Positions 55,013-63,577 of a DNA stretch of 64,000 bases are shown here, piece after piece. This DNA is from Chitinophagaceae bacterium (GTDB lineage Bacteria > Bacteroidota > Bacteroidia > Chitinophagales > Chitinophagaceae), in contig JAGXRG010000056.1 of assembly GCA_018335935.1 (NCBI GenBank), positions 1 through 64,000 of the forward strand, given 5' to 3'. Position numbers and translations under genes: made by a program. The notes beneath the pieces were generated by a model that was not told where the DNA came from, did not search any database, and worked only from the letters and a program-made list of their open reading frames with translations. Position 1 is the stretch's first letter, and the number at the start of each line of letters is the position of its first letter.

Positions 55013-56500
55013 ATGCAAACACTTCGTAAACAAACTTTTCTTTCTTCAATTTTTATCATCAGTGGTTTTGTATTTGGTGCAATAAATATTTATTTCTACA
55101 CCAAAACAGGCATTTTTACAAAAGGAGAAGTGGGTTTGACAAAAATATTCTTCGACTTTGCACAACTCACTATTGCTTTTTCAAGCTTAGGCTTTTTTGC
55201 AGTTTTATATAAATTCTTTCCTTACTACAACGACAATTTACCAAAAGATAAAAATGAAATTCTAACCCTAACTTTTGTTATTAGTTTAATTGGTTTTGCC
55301 ATTTTTTGTTTAGTAGGTTATTTAATAAAACCCTATTTTATTTCAAAGTTTATTGTACGTTCTCCTTTAGTTGTAGATTATTTTCCATACCTATTTGTTT
55401 TTGGCTTTGGTATGTTATTGTTTTCTGTTTTAGAATCTTACAGTTGGGTAAAACATCAATCTATTGTATCTAATTTTTTAAAAGAGTCGGTATTAAGATT
55501 TATAACATTGGTCTTAATTATTCTATTCTTCTTCAAAGCTTTTTCTTACAACACTTTTGTCATCCTTTTTAGTCTACAATTCTTTGTTTTATTTTTTATA
55601 CTCTATGCCTATTATAAAAGAAAAAATGACATTCATGTTTCATTAAACATCAGCAGGGTTACTAAAAAATATTGGAAGAAGATGTTATCGATGCAATCAC
55701 TAATTTTTAGTGGAACTATGATTATTGCTCTTACCAGTGTTATAGATTCTTTTGTAATTGCCAAACTTATGGGGCAAAGCTATGTGGGCGATTTTGTACT
55801 AGCACAATATGGTGCTAATTTGGTGAGTGTTCCTCAAAAAGCCATTCTAGGAGGTTCGATAGGAATTTTAGCAAAAGCCTGGAAGGATAAAAATTTTCCG
55901 GAGATTAATAGAATTTACAGTCGCTCTTGTATTAACCTTTCTTTAATGGCTTTATTTCTTTTTGGAAATATTTGGTTGAATGTTGTTCCTTTAATTGATG
56001 TGTTACACATTCCAGAGACTTGGAAGTATGGTTTATCAACAATGTTTTTTATTTGTGTGGCTAGAACAATAGATGCATCTACGGGATTAAACAATATGAT
56101 TATTGCAACTTCAACATTTTGGAAATTTGATTTTATTAGTGGAATGATTTTATTAGCCATTCGAATTCCTGCAACATGGTTTTTAATTGTAAAGTTTGGA
56201 TTGTTAGGTTCAGCTTTTGCCGATATTATTTCAATTAGCATTTATAATTTAGTGCGTTTTGAATTTTTGAGAAGAAAATTCAACATGCAACCTTTCAATT
56301 ACAAAAACATTCTTGCCATTGTTTTAGCGTTGTGTTGTTATTTTATTGCATTCTTTTTATGCAACAATTTAACAGGATTATTGGGATTATTAGTCAGAGC
56401 CTTAATTTTTTCTAGTAGTTTTATAGTGGGAGTATTTGCATTAAACTTAACACCCGATGCCAAACAACTTTGGAACAAATGGGTGATGAAGAAATTGTAA
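55013..56500 (+). CDS. Polysaccharide flippase-like membrane protein (MATE/MVF superfamily)
   Basis: 495 residues with about 14 membrane helices, in the plan of oligosaccharide/lipid-linked flippases (Wzx-like). It begins with QTLRKQTFLSSIFIISGFVFGAINI-type sequence (a charged start, then helix 1), and a SYVGDFVLAQYGANLVSVPQKA motif lies in the middle. No glycosyltransferase or polymerase is adjacent except lpxB two genes upstream, so the cargo is unknown. Transport of a lipid-linked sugar is inference. Confidence 0.83.
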   Translation: MQTLRKQTFLSSIFIISGFVFGAINIYFYTKTGIFTKGEVGLTKIFFDFAQLTIAFSSLGFFAVLYKFFPYYNDNLPKDKNEILTLTFVISLIGFAIFCLVGYLIKPYFISKFIVRSPLVVDYFPYLFVFGFGMLLFSVLESYSWVKHQSIVSNFLKESVLRFITLVLIILFFFKAFSYNTFVILFSLQFFVLFFILYAYYKRKNDIHVSLNISRVTKKYWKKMLSMQSLIFSGTMIIALTSVIDSFVIAKLMGQSYVGDFVLAQYGANLVSVPQKAILGGSIGILAKAWKDKNFPEINRIYSRSCINLSLMALFLFGNIWLNVVPLIDVLHIPETWKYGLSTMFFICVARTIDASTGLNNMIIATSTFWKFDFISGMILLAIRIPATWFLIVKFGLLGSAFADIISISIYNLVRFEFLRRKFNMQPFNYKNILAIVLALCCYFIAFFLCNNLTGLLGLLVRALIFSSSFIVGVFALNLTPDAKQLWNKWVMKKL

Positions 56501-56520
56501 ATTATGAATTAATTTTTTAG

Positions 56521-56541
56521 TTTTTGAATTTTAACTTTTGA
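56521..56541. repeat. Intergenic heptad-period element upstream of aroC
   Basis: On the minus strand it reads TCAAAAG TTAAAAT TCAAAAA: three 7-nt units. It lies between the flippase stop and the aroC start and closely resembles the in-gene segment at 53898-53918. Confidence 0.6.
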
Positions 56542-56550
56542 TTTTTTATC

Positions 56551-57543
56551 ATGAATAGTTTTGGAAGAATATTTAAGGTAACCATTTTTGGAGAATCTCA
56601 TGGAGCTTCTGTGGGTTTTGTAGTTGATGGCGTACCTGCAGGATTATCATTACTTGAAAATGATTTTATATTAGATATTGAAAGAAGAAAAGGGGGTGTA
56701 CAAAAAGGCACAACCCCAAGAAAAGAAGATGACATTCCCATATTTAAATCTGGAATATTTAATAATAAAACAACTGGAGCTCCATTAACCATTCTCTTTG
56801 AAAATAACAATACCAGAAGTAAAGATTATGAAGAGCAAAGAAAAATTCCACGACCAGGACATGCAGACTTTGTAGCATCTAAAAAGTTTGGTGGATTTGA
56901 AGATTACAGAGGTGGTGGTCATTTTTCTGGAAGGCTAACAGTATGCTTAGTAGCTGCCGGAGTTATTGCTAAAAAACTTTTACAAAACATTTCTATTGTA
57001 TCAAGAATCATAGAAGTTGGGGGTGAAACTGATATTGATAAAGGATTAGAAAAAGCAATTGCAGCAAAAGATTCTATTGGGGGAATTATAGAATGCAAAG
57101 TAATTGGTTTACCATTAGGATTGGGAGAACCTTTTTTTGATAGTGTAGAAAGTGTGTTGAGCCATGCTGTTTTTTCCATACCTGCAGTTAAAGGAATAGA
57201 GTTTGGAAGTGGATTTGCAGCGGCAAAAATGTTTGGATCTGAACATAACGACACCTTAATTAATGAAAAAGGAGAAACCAAAACCAATAATGCTGGTGGC
57301 ATAGTTGGTGGCTTAACTAATGGTAATGAATTAGTATTTAGAGTTGCCATCAAACCCACATCATCTACTCCTAAAACTCAAGAATCTTTAAATACTTCTA
57401 CATTAGAAATTGAGGAATTTGCTATCAAGGGACGTCATGACTTGTGTATAGCACTAAGAGCACCTGTTGTGATTGAAGCTGTAACTGCAATAGTTATGGC
57501 AGATTTTATGTTATTAGAACAGCATATTAAAAGAGTTTTATAA
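56551..57543 (+). CDS. aroC: Chorismate synthase
   Basis: Last step of the shikimate pathway: converts 5-enolpyruvylshikimate-3-phosphate to chorismate with reduced FMN. Signatures are FGESHGASVGFVVDGVPAG, RPGHADFVASKKFGGFEDYRGG (split), HFSGRLTVCLVAAGVIAKKLL and GRHDLCIALRAPVVIEA. At 330 residues it is slightly shorter than the usual 350-360, but all signature regions are present. The DUF952 gene follows after 5 bp. Confidence 0.96.
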   Translation: MNSFGRIFKVTIFGESHGASVGFVVDGVPAGLSLLENDFILDIERRKGGVQKGTTPRKEDDIPIFKSGIFNNKTTGAPLTILFENNNTRSKDYEEQRKIPRPGHADFVASKKFGGFEDYRGGGHFSGRLTVCLVAAGVIAKKLLQNISIVSRIIEVGGETDIDKGLEKAIAAKDSIGGIIECKVIGLPLGLGEPFFDSVESVLSHAVFSIPAVKGIEFGSGFAAAKMFGSEHNDTLINEKGETKTNNAGGIVGGLTNGNELVFRVAIKPTSSTPKTQESLNTSTLEIEEFAIKGRHDLCIALRAPVVIEAVTAIVMADFMLLEQHIKRVL

Positions 57544-57548
57544 TACTT

Positions 57549-57851
57549 ATGGAAAATATTTATCATGTTACAAGTTTATCTGCTTGGGAAAATGCACAAC
57601 AGCTTGGATATTACGAAGCAGATTCTTTAAAAATAGAAGGCTTTATTCATTGCAGTACAAAACATCAAGTTCAGGGAGTTTTGGATAGATACTTTAATGG
57701 TCAGCATGATTTAATCAAGCTAACTATTGATCCTCAAAAATTAAGTTCAAAACTAGTTTTTGAGTTATCGCCTTCTGTAAATCAAGAATTTCCTCATGTT
57801 TTTGGGGTGATTCCTTTAGAAGCAATTATTCAAACTGAACAAATTAGATAA
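57549..57851 (+). CDS. DUF952-family protein
   Basis: 100 residues. The pattern IYHVTSLSAWENAQQLGYYEADSL, GFIHCSTKHQVQGVLDRYF and LKLTID-like strands (LIKLTIDPQKL), ending FPHVFGVIPLEAI, is that of DUF952. This family is related in fold to ADP-ribosyl/RNA 2'-phosphotransferase-type folds. The biochemical role is unknown. Tight coupling to aroC is probably only positional. Confidence 0.87.
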   Translation: MENIYHVTSLSAWENAQQLGYYEADSLKIEGFIHCSTKHQVQGVLDRYFNGQHDLIKLTIDPQKLSSKLVFELSPSVNQEFPHVFGVIPLEAIIQTEQIR

Positions 57852-57889
57852 AAGGCTAATTTTTTTTCACTTTTTCAATTCATACCCTT

Positions 57890-57897
57890 ACTTTTGC
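57890..57897 (+). promoter_or_regulatory. -7 box upstream of rpmH
   Basis: TACTTTTG, a perfect TAnnTTTG match, lies 76 bp before the rpmH ATG. It leaves a leader of about 70 nt containing GGTGGTATGGTGACTACT, which might fold or hold a regulatory site. Confidence 0.6.
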
Positions 57898-57973
57898 AAA
57901 CCTTTCACAAACGGTGGTATGGTGACTACTGTAAATGAAACCCTTTTTGAGTATTAAAAAAATTGTTTAAACA

Positions 57974-58129
57974 ATGAAACGTACATTTCAACCACACAAA
58001 CGTCGTCGTAAATCAGTTCACGGTTTCCGTAAAAGAATGGAATCTGCGAATGGACGAAAAGTTTTAGCTAGTCGCCGTGCAAAAGGTCGTCATAAACTAA
58101 CCGTTTCTGACGAGAAAGGATTAAAATAA
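57974..58129 (+). CDS. rpmH: Ribosomal protein L34
   Basis: 51 residues, highly basic: [20 protein letters not shown] at the start and [19 protein letters not shown] at the end. The usual rpmH-rnpA-yidC neighbourhood is absent. It is monocistronic here, between a long leader and a terminator, with yidC about 30 kb away in the window. Confidence 0.97.
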   Translation: MKRTFQPHKRRRKSVHGFRKRMESANGRKVLASRRAKGRHKLTVSDEKGLK

Positions 58130-58154
58130 TTTTAGATCCAACTTTAAAAATATT

Positions 58155-58180
58155 AACCGTTTCAATTTTTTGAAACGGTT
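58155..58180 (+). terminator. Terminator of rpmH
   Basis: AACCGTTTCA/TGAAACGGTT form a 10-bp stem with a 6-nt loop, followed by TTTT. It ends 3 bp from the convergent CCA-adding enzyme stop. Confidence 0.87.
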
Positions 58181-58182
58181 TT

Positions 58183-59631
58183 TTATTGAACAGGTTTTAG
58201 AGAAAGTTCAGCACCCTTTTTTATCATAAACTGAAATGCTTCTTCATAATCATTTTTAATTGCTCCATCTAAAATTGCTTCTCGAATGGCATCTTTTATT
58301 AAACCCACTTTTCGTTCTGGTTTTAACCCAAACGTTTGCATAATTAACTCTCCTGAAATTGGTGGCTGCCAGTTTCTTAATTGATCTTGTGCTTCAACAA
58401 TTTTCATTCGCTCTTGCACCATGTCAAAATTTTGCAAATAGCGTTTTACCTTAAACTTGTTTTTGCTGGTAATATCTGCTTTACATAAAGTCATTAAATC
58501 ATCAATGTCTTCTCCAGCATCAAACAATAATCTTCTTACAGCACTGTCTGTAATATTTTCTTTAGTTAAGCTAATAGGCCTTAAATGAAGTTCAACCAAT
58601 TTTTGTACGTACTTCATTTTTTCATTCAATGGAAGTTTTAGTTTAGAGAAAATATGAGGAACCATTTTTGCACCCACTACTTCATGCCCATGAAAAGTAA
58701 AACCATGTCCCTCTTCAAATTTTTTTGTTGCTGGTTTACCAATATCATGAAGTAAGGCAGCCCAACGTAACCATAAATTATTGGTATTTTCACAAATATT
58801 ATCTAGAACTTGTAAGGTATGATAAAAATTATCTTTATGCCCCCTCCCATCTACAAACTCAGCACCATGTAAAGCCATCATTCTTGGGAAAATAATTTGA
58901 AGTATTCCACTTTTACTTAGCAAATCCCAACCAATTGAAGGTTTAGGGCACATCATAATTTTATTCAATTCATCTGTAATTCTTTCTTGAGAAACAATTC
59001 GAATTCTTTCTGCATTATCTGTTATAGATTCAAAGGTTATTGAATCAATTTCAAAATTGAGTTGCGTTGCAAAACGTATAGCACGCATCATTCTCAATGG
59101 ATCGTCGCTAAAAGTAATTTTTGGATCGAGTGGTGTTCTTAGTATTTTACTTTCAATATCTAATTGTCCATTAAAAGGATCAATGATGGTTCCATAATCT
59201 TTTTCATTTAAGCTTATAGCTAAGGCATTGATGGTAAAGTCTCTCCTATTTTGATCATCTTCTAAAGTACCGGCACTTACTTCTGGCTTTCTACTATCCG
59301 TTACATAACTTTCTTTTCTTGCACCAACAAATTCAATTTCAAAATAATCTGTTTGTAAATCCTCTTTTGCTACTAGAGGAATTTTAATTTGAGCTGTGCC
59401 AAAATTTTTAAAAAAAGAAACTTGAGGAGCAGGGTTAAACTTTTGAGCTACTTTTTCTGCTAAATCAATTCCATCGCCAATACAAACTATGTCTAAATCT
59501 TTTGTAGGTCTTTCAAGAATTTTGTCTCTAACAAAACCACCAACAATATAAGTTTCTATTTGACGTTGTTGAGCAACCGCAGCAATTTTTTTAATGATAA
59601 AGCTTTCAAAAGAGGTCAGACTTACTTGCAT
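58183..59631 (-). CDS. CCA tRNA nucleotidyltransferase with HD domain
   Basis: Adds or repairs the 3' CCA of tRNAs. This matters here because neither tRNA gene in the window encodes CCA. The 482 residues have the class II nucleotidyltransferase head ([24 protein letters not shown]), the [19 protein letters not shown] motif, [15 protein letters not shown], and an HD domain ([20 protein letters not shown]). A poly(A) polymerase role is possible in this superfamily, but this HD-bearing type is usually the CCA enzyme. Confidence 0.92.
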   Translation of the reverse strand: MQVSLTSFESFIIKKIAAVAQQRQIETYIVGGFVRDKILERPTKDLDIVCIGDGIDLAEKVAQKFNPAPQVSFFKNFGTAQIKIPLVAKEDLQTDYFEIEFVGARKESYVTDSRKPEVSAGTLEDDQNRRDFTINALAISLNEKDYGTIIDPFNGQLDIESKILRTPLDPKITFSDDPLRMMRAIRFATQLNFEIDSITFESITDNAERIRIVSQERITDELNKIMMCPKPSIGWDLLSKSGILQIIFPRMMALHGAEFVDGRGHKDNFYHTLQVLDNICENTNNLWLRWAALLHDIGKPATKKFEEGHGFTFHGHEVVGAKMVPHIFSKLKLPLNEKMKYVQKLVELHLRPISLTKENITDSAVRRLLFDAGEDIDDLMTLCKADITSKNKFKVKRYLQNFDMVQERMKIVEAQDQLRNWQPPISGELIMQTFGLKPERKVGLIKDAIREAILDGAIKNDYEEAFQFMIKKGAELSLKPVQ

Positions 59632-59650
59632 GATACACTAATATCTTTAA

Positions 59651-60643
59651 TTATAAAACACTTAATACTTGCAATAATTGTGCAGTTTTTATTTCATTAG
59701 CACAGTTAAAATGCCCTTCTGGACAATCTTTTTTTCCATGTAAACCACAGGGTCTACAAGATAATTTTTTTTCTATTTGTACAACACAATGATTAGTACT
59801 TAAAGGGCCAAAGCCAAATTCTGGAATGGTTGAACAATACACTGCACAAGTTGCTGCATTTACAGCAGAAGCAAAATGCATGGGTGCAGAATCGTTCACA
59901 TAATTCATTTCGGCCTGTTGCATTAATGCTGCTGATTGTAAAAAACTTAATTCTCCTGCTAAATTAAAAACTTCATTATGTTGACTATGTTGTTTTAAAA
60001 TATCACACAATTCACAATCACTTTTTCCTCCTAACAAATAAACAACAAGATCTTTTGGTAATTCATTAATAAATTTTAACCATTGGTGCGATGGAAACTG
60101 CTTTGTAAACCAAACAGAAGCAGGAGCTATTGTTATGAACTTTTTTGTGGTATACTTGGCAACAAATTCCTGATCTTGGAGTGTGGGGTAGAGTTTTGGC
60201 ATACTTGCATCTCCATTGCATATTTTTTCTAACAATAGTTGATTTCTTTCTATTTCATGTAGATTATTTGTTGTAGTGTGTTTTACTTTAACATCAAATA
60301 AAAAACTCAATGGATTTTTATTGAAGCCAATTTTCATTTTAGCACCAGACAAAGCAGTAATAAAACCTGTTGCTGAAAATCTTTGTACATTAATTAAAAC
60401 ATCATACCTATTTTTTCTGATTTCAAATATTAATTTAAAAAGGTTTTTGTATTTGCTTTTTTGTTTATTCCAAACAAGTACCTTATTAATGAAAGGATGC
60501 TGATGAAATAAACTTTGATTTCCGTTTCTAACCAAATAATCTATTTGGGCATTAGGATAAGTTACATGAATTTTTTCCAGAATTCCTGTAGCTAAAACTG
60601 CATCTCCTATAAATGCAGTTTGTATCACTAAAAATTTTTGCAT
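59651..60643 (-). CDS. Glycosyltransferase family 9 (heptosyltransferase-like)
   Basis: 330 residues of an ADP-heptose:LPS transferase-like enzyme for lipopolysaccharide core assembly. Landmarks are FLVIQTAFIGDAVLATGIL, YDVLINVQRFSATGF, FITIAPASVWFTKQFPSHQWL, VYLLGGKSDCELC and YVNDSAPMHFASAVN. A C-terminal cysteine cluster CRPCGLHGKKDCPEGHFNC is common in this family. It lies 19 bp upstream of the CCA enzyme in the same operon. Its -7 box sits 5 bp before the ATG. Confidence 0.9.
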   Translation of the reverse strand: MQKFLVIQTAFIGDAVLATGILEKIHVTYPNAQIDYLVRNGNQSLFHQHPFINKVLVWNKQKSKYKNLFKLIFEIRKNRYDVLINVQRFSATGFITALSGAKMKIGFNKNPLSFLFDVKVKHTTTNNLHEIERNQLLLEKICNGDASMPKLYPTLQDQEFVAKYTTKKFITIAPASVWFTKQFPSHQWLKFINELPKDLVVYLLGGKSDCELCDILKQHSQHNEVFNLAGELSFLQSAALMQQAEMNYVNDSAPMHFASAVNAATCAVYCSTIPEFGFGPLSTNHCVVQIEKKLSCRPCGLHGKKDCPEGHFNCANEIKTAQLLQVLSVL

Positions 60644-60648
60644 TGCTA

Positions 60649-60656
60649 CAAAAGTA
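60649..60656 (-). promoter_or_regulatory. -7 box, GT9 gene (leaderless candidate)
   Basis: TACTTTTG on the minus strand, a perfect TAnnTTTG match, is followed by TAGCA and the ATG at 60643. Confidence 0.62.
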
Positions 60657-60746
60657 AAGGTTAGCCTTGTATACGATTTGAATAATGCTTCATTTATTTT
60701 AACCTTAAATTTTTTATACTTTGTAAATGTTTAGTTTTTCAACGCT

Positions 60747-60754
60747 TATTTTTG
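60747..60754 (+). promoter_or_regulatory. -7 box upstream of yebC
   Basis: TATTTTTG matches TAnnTTTG and lies 20 bp before the ATG at 60774. It is divergent from the GT9 promoter. Confidence 0.58.
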
Positions 60755-60773
60755 CAAAGAATATTAAACAATT

Positions 60774-61496
60774 ATGGGAAGGATTTTTGAAGTAAGAAAA
60801 GCAACCATGTTTGCCCGTTGGGATAGAATGGCAAAACAATTTACTAGAATTGGTAAAGAAATTATTATAGCCGTAAAAGCAGGTGGACCCGATGTAGCTA
60901 CTAATCCAGCCTTAAGAAGATGCTATCAAAATGCCAGAAGTGTGGGTATGCCAAAAGATAGAGTTGAGGCAGCTATTAAAAGAGCAATGGGCAAAGACAC
61001 CACTAATTATGAAGAAATTTTATACGAAGGTTATGCACCTCATGGAGTGGCATTACTGGTTGAAACTGCAACTGACAATCATGTAAGAACTGTGGCTAAT
61101 GTAAAAGCTTGTTTCAATAAAGGCAATGGTGCTTTGGGCAATAGTGGTAGTGTAAGCTTTCAGTTTAAGAAAATGGGTGTATTTAAATTAATCCCTGAAG
61201 GATTAAATACAGATGATTTAGAATTAGAATTAATTGATTTTGGATTAGAGGAATTAGGTGAAAGTGTAGATGATAATGATAATCCGATTATTATTTTAAG
61301 ATGTGCATTTTTAGAGTTTGGCAATTTGCAAAAAGCACTTGAGGAAAAAAACATCACACCTATTAGTGCAGAATTAGAATGGATTCCGACCATAACAGTT
61401 CCTGTAACAGATGAGCAAGCAGAAGATGTTAGTAAATTAATAGAAAGATTAGAACAAGATGATGACGTAAATAAAGTGTTCCATAATATGGGCTAA
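60774..61496 (+). CDS. yebC: YebC/PmpR-family protein
   Basis: 240 residues: [20 protein letters not shown] at the N-terminus (usually MAGHSKW-like in others; MGRIFE-type is typical of Bacteroidota). Then [56 protein letters not shown] and [19 protein letters not shown] follow. The family was described as transcriptional regulators. Some members act on ribosomes stalled at proline stretches. The small barrel gene follows on the same strand. Confidence 0.95.
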   Translation: MGRIFEVRKATMFARWDRMAKQFTRIGKEIIIAVKAGGPDVATNPALRRCYQNARSVGMPKDRVEAAIKRAMGKDTTNYEEILYEGYAPHGVALLVETATDNHVRTVANVKACFNKGNGALGNSGSVSFQFKKMGVFKLIPEGLNTDDLELELIDFGLEELGESVDDNDNPIIILRCAFLEFGNLQKALEEKNITPISAELEWIPTITVPVTDEQAEDVSKLIERLEQDDDVNKVFHNMG

Positions 61497-61518
61497 TTTT
61501 ACATTTAAATCTATCATT

Positions 61519-61977
61519 ATGAAAAAATACTTTCTTATCCTCGTTAGCTTATTTTTTTTCAATAACCTCTTTGCCCAATTTCCATTAAGAGAAGGAAAAA
61601 TTCAGCTTAATACAGGAATTGGTTTTGCATCTGCAGGTGTTCCCATTTATGCTGGATTCGACTATGGATTAAAACCTGATCTTACATTAGGAGGTGAAGT
61701 TTTCTTTTTAAAAAATGCTTCAGGTATCATCAGCAACATTAATTACCACTTTAATGAATTACTAAATCTTGATAAGCATTTCAATATATATGCAGGTGCA
61801 AATCTGGGTTTATTAATTACAAAATCAACAGCCAATACCTCAGGTACTTCGAAATTAAATTTAGGGGGACAATTTGGTAGTAGATACCAACTATCCACCT
61901 CCATAGCTTTAAATGTTGAGCTGGGTTTAGGTAACACAATTTCTGATGGAAAAATAGGAATTACCATTAAAATGTAG
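61519..61977 (+). CDS. Small outer-membrane beta-barrel protein
   Basis: 152 residues. The signal peptide MKKYFLILVSLFFFNNLFAQ is followed by amphipathic strands (GKIQLNTGIGFASAGVPIYA, LTLGGEVFFLKN, FNIYAGANLGLLITKST, LNLGGQFGSRYQLSTSIALN). These predict an 8-stranded barrel of the opacity/OmpW-like size. It lies 22 bp after yebC. Its role is unknown. It immediately precedes the ribosomal block but is separated from infA by a promoter-bearing 127-bp gap. Confidence 0.8.
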   Translation: MKKYFLILVSLFFFNNLFAQFPLREGKIQLNTGIGFASAGVPIYAGFDYGLKPDLTLGGEVFFLKNASGIISNINYHFNELLNLDKHFNIYAGANLGLLITKSTANTSGTSKLNLGGQFGSRYQLSTSIALNVELGLGNTISDGKIGITIKM

Positions 61978-62080
61978 ATTACAACGCTAAAAATTTTATA
62001 TTTTTTCCCATTTTATCTATTTTGTGAATAAAAACCCAAGAAATTTTATTAGAAATTTGAATATTTCGAACTAATACCTC

Positions 62081-62088
62081 TATTTTTG
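62081..62088 (+). promoter_or_regulatory. -7 box upstream of infA
   Basis: TATTTTTG matches TAnnTTTG and is followed by CAACCCG. The infA ATG is 17 bp downstream of the box. It implies that the infA-rpmJ-rpsM-rpsK-rpsD block has its own promoter rather than being the tail of a secY transcript. Confidence 0.65.
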
Positions 62089-62104
62089 CAACCCGAAAAA
62101 AAAT

Positions 62105-62323
62105 ATGTCAAAACAGAACCTAATTAAACAAGACGGAGTGATACTAGAAGCGTTAAGCAATGCAATGTTTAAAGTAAGGTTAGAAAATGGGCACGAAATT
62201 TTGGCAACTATCAGTGGTAAAATGCGTATGCACTATATAAGAATTTTACCTGGTGATAAAGTGGGTGTTGAAATTAGTCCTTACGACTTAACAAGAGGGA
62301 GAATAAATTTTAGATATAAATAA
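62105..62323 (+). CDS. infA: Translation initiation factor IF-1
   Basis: 72 residues, single OB-fold: [59 protein letters not shown]. It binds the ribosomal A site during initiation. It is the first gene of the ribosomal block; secY and map, which usually precede it, are not here. Confidence 0.97.
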   Translation: MSKQNLIKQDGVILEALSNAMFKVRLENGHEILATISGKMRMHYIRILPGDKVGVEISPYDLTRGRINFRYK

Positions 62324-62353
62324 TTAAGCTAGGCTTAGTTAAAAACAATTTTT

Positions 62354-62470
62354 ATGAAAGTAAGAGCATCAATTAAAAAACGCAGTGCAGACTGCAAAAT
62401 CGTTAGAAGAAAGGGAGTGCTTTTTGTAGTTAACAAAAAGAATCCTCGTTTTAAACAACGTCAAGGATAA
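62354..62470 (+). CDS. rpmJ: Ribosomal protein L36 (zinc-less type)
   Basis: 38 residues: [20 protein letters not shown], then [18 protein letters not shown]. The classical C-x2-C-x12-C-x4-H zinc site is lost. Only one cysteine (Cys14) remains, so this is a C-minus L36, which does not need zinc. It lies 30 bp after infA. Confidence 0.97.
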   Translation: MKVRASIKKRSADCKIVRRKGVLFVVNKKNPRFKQRQG

Positions 62471-62513
62471 TCCTATAACAACTAATAATTAACAAACACA
62501 ATTATAATAAGGT

Positions 62514-62894
62514 ATGGCTCGTATTGCCGGTATAGATTTACCAAAAAACAAAAGAGGCGAAATTGGATTGACATATATCTATGGTATTGGTCGTTCAACT
62601 GCTCAACGTATTCTTGACAAAGCAGGAATTAGTTACGATAAAAAAGTAAATGAGTGGAATGACACTGAGTTAACTAGTATTCGTAATATTATTACTGAAG
62701 AAATTAGAGTAGAAGGTGCTTTAAGAAGCGAAACTCAAATGAACATTAAGCGTTTATTAGATATTGCTTGTTATAGAGGCTTACGTCATAGAAAAGGTTT
62801 ACCTGTTCGTGGACAAAGAACAAAAACGAATTCACGTACACGTAAAGGGAAACGTAAAACAGTTGCTGGTAAAAAGAAAGTAGCTAAGAAATAA
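62514..62894 (+). CDS. rpsM: Ribosomal protein S13
   Basis: 126 residues: [58 protein letters not shown] and a lysine-rich tail. It contacts the P-site tRNA and 50S bridges at the head of the 30S. Third gene of the block. Confidence 0.98.
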   Translation: MARIAGIDLPKNKRGEIGLTYIYGIGRSTAQRILDKAGISYDKKVNEWNDTELTSIRNIITEEIRVEGALRSETQMNIKRLLDIACYRGLRHRKGLPVRGQRTKTNSRTRKGKRKTVAGKKKVAKK

Positions 62895-62907
62895 GAATTA
62901 ATACATT

Positions 62908-62936
62908 AATTCCAAATCTAATACGGGTTTGGAATT
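62908..62936 (+). terminator. Hairpin between rpsM and rpsK
   Basis: AATTCCAAA/TTTGGAATT form a 9-bp stem with an 11-nt loop, followed by TCTGTTTTTA. It lies 14 bp after the S13 stop within a 128-bp gap. It may be a partial terminator, an RNA-processing site or a translational control element. Confidence 0.5.
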
Positions 62937-63022
62937 TCTGTTTTTATTTATAACAACAAATCGCTGGATAGAGTGTATACTCAGGAGGCGAAAAATTAAG
63001 AAGATTACCTAAAAAACAAAAC

Positions 63023-63433
63023 ATGGCAAAACCATCAAAAGCACAAAACAGTGCAAAAGCAGCCGCTAAGAAAAGAATTGTAAAAGTAGATGCTGCAGGC
63101 GAAGTAAGAATCAGTGCAACTTTCAACAACATCATTATTGCTTTCACTAACAAACAAGGACAAGTTATTTCTTGGAGTAGTGCTGGTAAAATGGGTTTTA
63201 GAGGTAGCAAGAAAAACACACCTTATGCTGCTCAAATGGCTGCTTCAGATGCAGCAAAAGTTGCATTAGATGCAGGTGTAAAAAGAGTTGAAGTATTTGT
63301 AAAAGGACCAGGATCTGGACGTGAAGGTGCTATAAGAAGCATATCTCAATCAGGTATTGATGTTATATCTATCAAAGATGTTACTCCAATGCCACATAAC
63401 GGTTGTCGTCCTCCAAAAGCAAGAAGAGTATAG
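63023..63433 (+). CDS. rpsK: Ribosomal protein S11
   Basis: 136 residues: basic N-terminal tail, then [60 protein letters not shown] and the C-terminal [18 protein letters not shown]. It forms part of the 30S platform. Confidence 0.98.
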   Translation: MAKPSKAQNSAKAAAKKRIVKVDAAGEVRISATFNNIIIAFTNKQGQVISWSSAGKMGFRGSKKNTPYAAQMAASDAAKVALDAGVKRVEVFVKGPGSGREGAIRSISQSGIDVISIKDVTPMPHNGCRPPKARRV

Positions 63434-63438
63434 CAAAT

Positions 63439-63470
63439 AATTCAGAATTGTAAATTCATAATTCTGAATT
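63439..63470 (+). promoter_or_regulatory. Hairpin in the rpsK-rpsD leader
   Basis: AATTCAGAATT/AATTCTGAATT form an 11-bp perfect stem with a 10-nt loop, directly after the S11 stop. No clean T tract follows. The rest of the 144-bp gap to rpsD is AT-rich and contains TTGCCCGATTT and GATCGACGCAACG stretches. S4 represses its own operon through leader RNA in other bacteria. A related control here is conceivable but not shown. Confidence 0.5.
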
Positions 63471-63577
63471 CAAATATTTATTGGTTTTCATTTAATAAAG
63501 GTTGCCCGATTTATTTTTTACGATTTTTAACCGATCGACGCAACGAATTCTAAAAAAATCGAAATGAAAAAAACACT

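Noticed and set aside
56598-57359. Minus-strand open frames opposite aroC (70 and 146 codons)
   Set aside because: They lie wholly within a conserved chorismate synthase gene, have unnatural composition and no promoter or domain.
56551-57543. Truncated chorismate synthase
   Set aside because: It is shorter than usual, but all signature regions from the N-terminal FGESHG to the C-terminal GRHDLCIALR are present and in one frame.
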